Both the position numbers and the translations under genes were made by a program. Positions 5,074-6,876 of a DNA stretch of 6,876 nucleotides are shown here, one piece after another. The notes beneath the pieces were generated by a model that did no database searches, was not told where the DNA came from, and saw only the letters and a list, made by a program, of their open reading frames with translations. Source of the stretch: Nitrospirota bacterium. GTDB taxonomy: Bacteria; Nitrospirota; CAKKRA01; 9FT-COMBO-42-15. Position 1 is the first letter of the stretch. Each line of letters starts with the position of its first letter. The stretch is taken from positions 1 to 6,876 of the forward strand of contig JAHFEP010000113.1 of NCBI GenBank assembly GCA_023248415.1, written 5' to 3'.

Positions 5074-5762
5074 TTCTTGTTATTTAATACCTTTTCATCT
5101 TTTATAACAGCGCCGTCCTTTACATGGATTATCCTCTTTGAGAACTGGGCGATATTAGGCTCATGGGTAACAAGGATTATCGTAACGCCCTTGTCCTCGT
5201 TGAAGCCCTGAAGGATTCTCATTATCTGCTCGCCTGATTTACTGTCAAGATTTCCTGTCGGCTCATCAGCAAGGATGATGCTCGGATTGTTTATCAATGC
5301 CCGCGCAATGGCAACCCTCTGCTGCTGGCCGCCTGAAAGCTCGCTCGGCTTGTGATTCAGCCTGTTTTCAAGGCCGACTGCCTTCATTGCCTCAAGCGCC
5401 CTTTTATGCCATTCAACAGAAGGTAATTTGCTGTAGATAAGCGGAAGTTCAACATTCTTTATTGCAGTGAATCTTGGAAGCAGATTAAAGGATTGGAATA
5501 TAAAACCTATCTTTTCATTTCTGATTGTTGCAAGCTCATCGTCGCTTAACTGGCTCACCTCTTTGTTATCAAACTTGTAGGAGCCTGAAGTAGGCCTGTC
5601 AAGGCAGCCGATAATGTTCATTAAGGTAGACTTTCCTGAGCCTGACGGCCCCATAATGGACATAAATTCTCCTTCTTTAATGACTAAGGATGCGCCTCTT
5701 AATGCCTCTATGGACTGGTCTCCCATCTGATAGCTTTTTTTAATATCCTTTAATACTATCAT
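5070..5762 (-). CDS. MacB/LolD-type ABC transporter ATP-binding protein
   Basis: This is a complete 230-residue ATPase of the MacB/LolD/FtsE group. All nucleotide-binding elements are present: Walker A GPSGSGKST (38-46), Q-loop glutamine Q90 in IFQSFNLLP, ABC signature LSGGQQQRVAIARAL (142-156), Walker B IILADEP with catalytic E167, D-loop NLDS (171-174) and switch histidine H200 (LVTHEP). The KIGFIFQSFNLLPRFTAIKNVELPLIY segment is typical of exporters that work mechanically on periplasmic partners. The ATG overlaps the adaptor gene stop by 4 nt, and its own stop overlaps the permease start by 4 nt. Tight translational coupling and stoichiometric expression are therefore expected. It should dimerise on the cytoplasmic face of the permease next door. 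Confidence 0.96.
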   Translation of the reverse strand: MIVLKDIKKSYQMGDQSIEALRGASLVIKEGEFMSIMGPSGSGKSTLMNIIGCLDRPTSGSYKFDNKEVSQLSDDELATIRNEKIGFIFQSFNLLPRFTAIKNVELPLIYSKLPSVEWHKRALEAMKAVGLENRLNHKPSELSGGQQQRVAIARALINNPSIILADEPTGNLDSKSGEQIMRILQGFNEDKGVTIILVTHEPNIAQFSKRIIHVKDGAVIKDEKVLNNKK

Positions 5763-6829
5763 GCCCTCTCCGCCTTTACCTTCACATTGTCTTTTAATCC
5801 CTCTGTATCAGGCTCTATTATAACCATATCGCCTTCATTAAGCCCATTCTTTATCTCTGTAAAGTTCCAGTTGGATATGCCTATATCAATCTCTTTTAAA
5901 AGCGCCCTGTTATCCTTGATTATATAAACCATCTTTTTACCCTGCCTGTCCATTATAGACTGTGTAGGAATGGAGATAACATTGCTTAGCATATCAGTCA
6001 GCACCTCAATATCCGCTGACATACCTGTTTTTAATACAGGTTTTTTGCCTGTAAATTCTATCCTGATTTCAAATGTCCTTGTCTCCTGCTTTTGGCCTGC
6101 AACAATGGGAGAAATTTTATATATGGTTCCATTGAATATTTCACCATGATAGGCATCAAGTGTAATATTTACTGCCTGGCCGAGCTTCAGCCTTGCAACA
6201 TCAACCTCATCTATTGTTGCAGAAACATAGAGTCTGTCTGGGTCAACAATTTCAATTAGAGGAGCGCCGACTGTAACAAGCTCTCCAACCTCAACCAATT
6301 TTTTGGAGATTACTCCCTTAAAGGGCGCCTTTATATTTGAATATCCCTGCAGAATAGACAGTTCCTTAACTGATGCCTCATAATTTGACTTTGAGATGTC
6401 AAAGAGTTTTTGTGCTGCATCCAAATCCTGCTGAGAGATAATCCCGTCATTAAAAAGCCCTTTTAGTCTTTTTAAGTTCTTTTCTGCATCAATGAAGGTT
6501 GTCTTTAATTCATCAATCCTGCTCTGTAATTTAACCTCCTCCTCTGTTAAGTCAAATTTTAATATAACCTGCCCTTCCTTAGCATAATCACCTTCATCAA
6601 AAGGGAGAAATGTTACCTTTCCTGTCCTCTGTGCGCTTAATTTAACCTCTTTTTCAGATTTTATCGTTGAGGTAGTTGTAGCAGCAACTGTTACCTTGAG
6701 GTCTCCCTTTTTAAGGGTTATTGCCTTTGCAGGGATGCTCTTTGACCACTTTGTATAGAAAAATACACCGGTTAATACAACTGCTACTATGATAATTCCT
6801 ATCCATAGTAATCTGCTTTTATTATTCAA
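5759..6829 (-). CDS. HlyD/MacA-type periplasmic adaptor subunit of the ABC efflux system
   Basis: This is a membrane-fusion protein, 356 residues from the TTG used here. One N-terminal membrane anchor (about 8-25, LWIGIIIVAVVLTGVFFY) is followed by the usual folded-back domain order. The first lipoyl half is at about 63-92 (LSAQRTGKVTFLPFDEGDYA), the alpha-helical hairpin at about 95-160, and the second lipoyl half at about 162-194 (IKAPFKGVISKKLVEVGELV). A beta-barrel (about 198-278, ending LKTGMSADIEVL) and a membrane-proximal domain (280-350) complete it. In tripartite pumps this protein bridges the permease to an outer-membrane channel, which is not in the window. TTG 6829 has GAGG five bases upstream. 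However, the same frame stays open to the right edge, adding residues including GIKIRKDNGSQDEDE, so a start outside the window is possible. In another frame a TAA at 6854-6852 could end an upstream operon gene. Confidence 0.92.
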   Translation of the reverse strand: MNNKSRLLWIGIIIVAVVLTGVFFYTKWSKSIPAKAITLKKGDLKVTVAATTTSTIKSEKEVKLSAQRTGKVTFLPFDEGDYAKEGQVILKFDLTEEEVKLQSRIDELKTTFIDAEKNLKRLKGLFNDGIISQQDLDAAQKLFDISKSNYEASVKELSILQGYSNIKAPFKGVISKKLVEVGELVTVGAPLIEIVDPDRLYVSATIDEVDVARLKLGQAVNITLDAYHGEIFNGTIYKISPIVAGQKQETRTFEIRIEFTGKKPVLKTGMSADIEVLTDMLSNVISIPTQSIMDRQGKKMVYIIKDNRALLKEIDIGISNWNFTEIKNGLNEGDMVIIEPDTEGLKDNVKVKAERA

Positions 6830-6876
6830 TTCATCCTCATCCTGGCTACCATTATCTTTTCTTATTTTTATCCCCC

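Overview
The window looks like chromosomal DNA from a Gram-negative, probably anaerobic bacterium of moderate-to-low GC. Three things point that way. A periplasmic adaptor and MacB-type ABC operon implies two membranes. A radical SAM protein is common in anaerobes. Codon use favours ATA and AGG. A Nitrospirota or Desulfobacterota-like lineage would fit, but this is a weak inference from style rather than from a marker gene.

The right-going left end (1-1602) holds the tail of methionyl-tRNA synthetase (metG). Three bases later comes a single long gene that joins a complete TatD metal-dependent hydrolase to a complete radical SAM protein. metG next to tatD is a familiar bacterial arrangement; the TatD-radical SAM fusion is the most interesting protein in the window.

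The middle (about 1603-3560) is accessory DNA, and every gene in it reads leftward. It holds two toxin-antitoxin-like pairs in tandem. At 1709-2372 is a pair with a TumE-family (DUF6516) toxin and a charged helical partner, both apparently intact, with a good promoter. At 2746-3242 is a VapB-like antitoxin followed by a PIN-domain VapC toxin that is broken by a loss of its middle part and a frameshift. In both pairs the antitoxin stop and toxin start overlap by the same 14 nt. Between the pairs lie two small open frames of unknown nature (59 and 43 codons). A roughly 35-bp direct repeat, with weaker similarity beyond it, occurs just past the tumE-like gene and again inside the 59-codon frame, so it brackets the TumE module. 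The 3291-3559 stretch has no gene I can support.

The right part (3560-6876) is a leftward operon. A HlyD/MacA-type adaptor, a MacB/LolD-type ATPase and a MacB-type permease are joined by 4-nt ATGA overlaps, and they should form an envelope export pump. A small three-helix membrane protein follows. A near-consensus promoter sits directly in front of one of its possible start codons, which raises the possibility of a leaderless transcript. The adaptor frame stays open to the right edge, so its start is uncertain.

I found no CRISPR array, tRNA, rRNA or complete insertion sequence.
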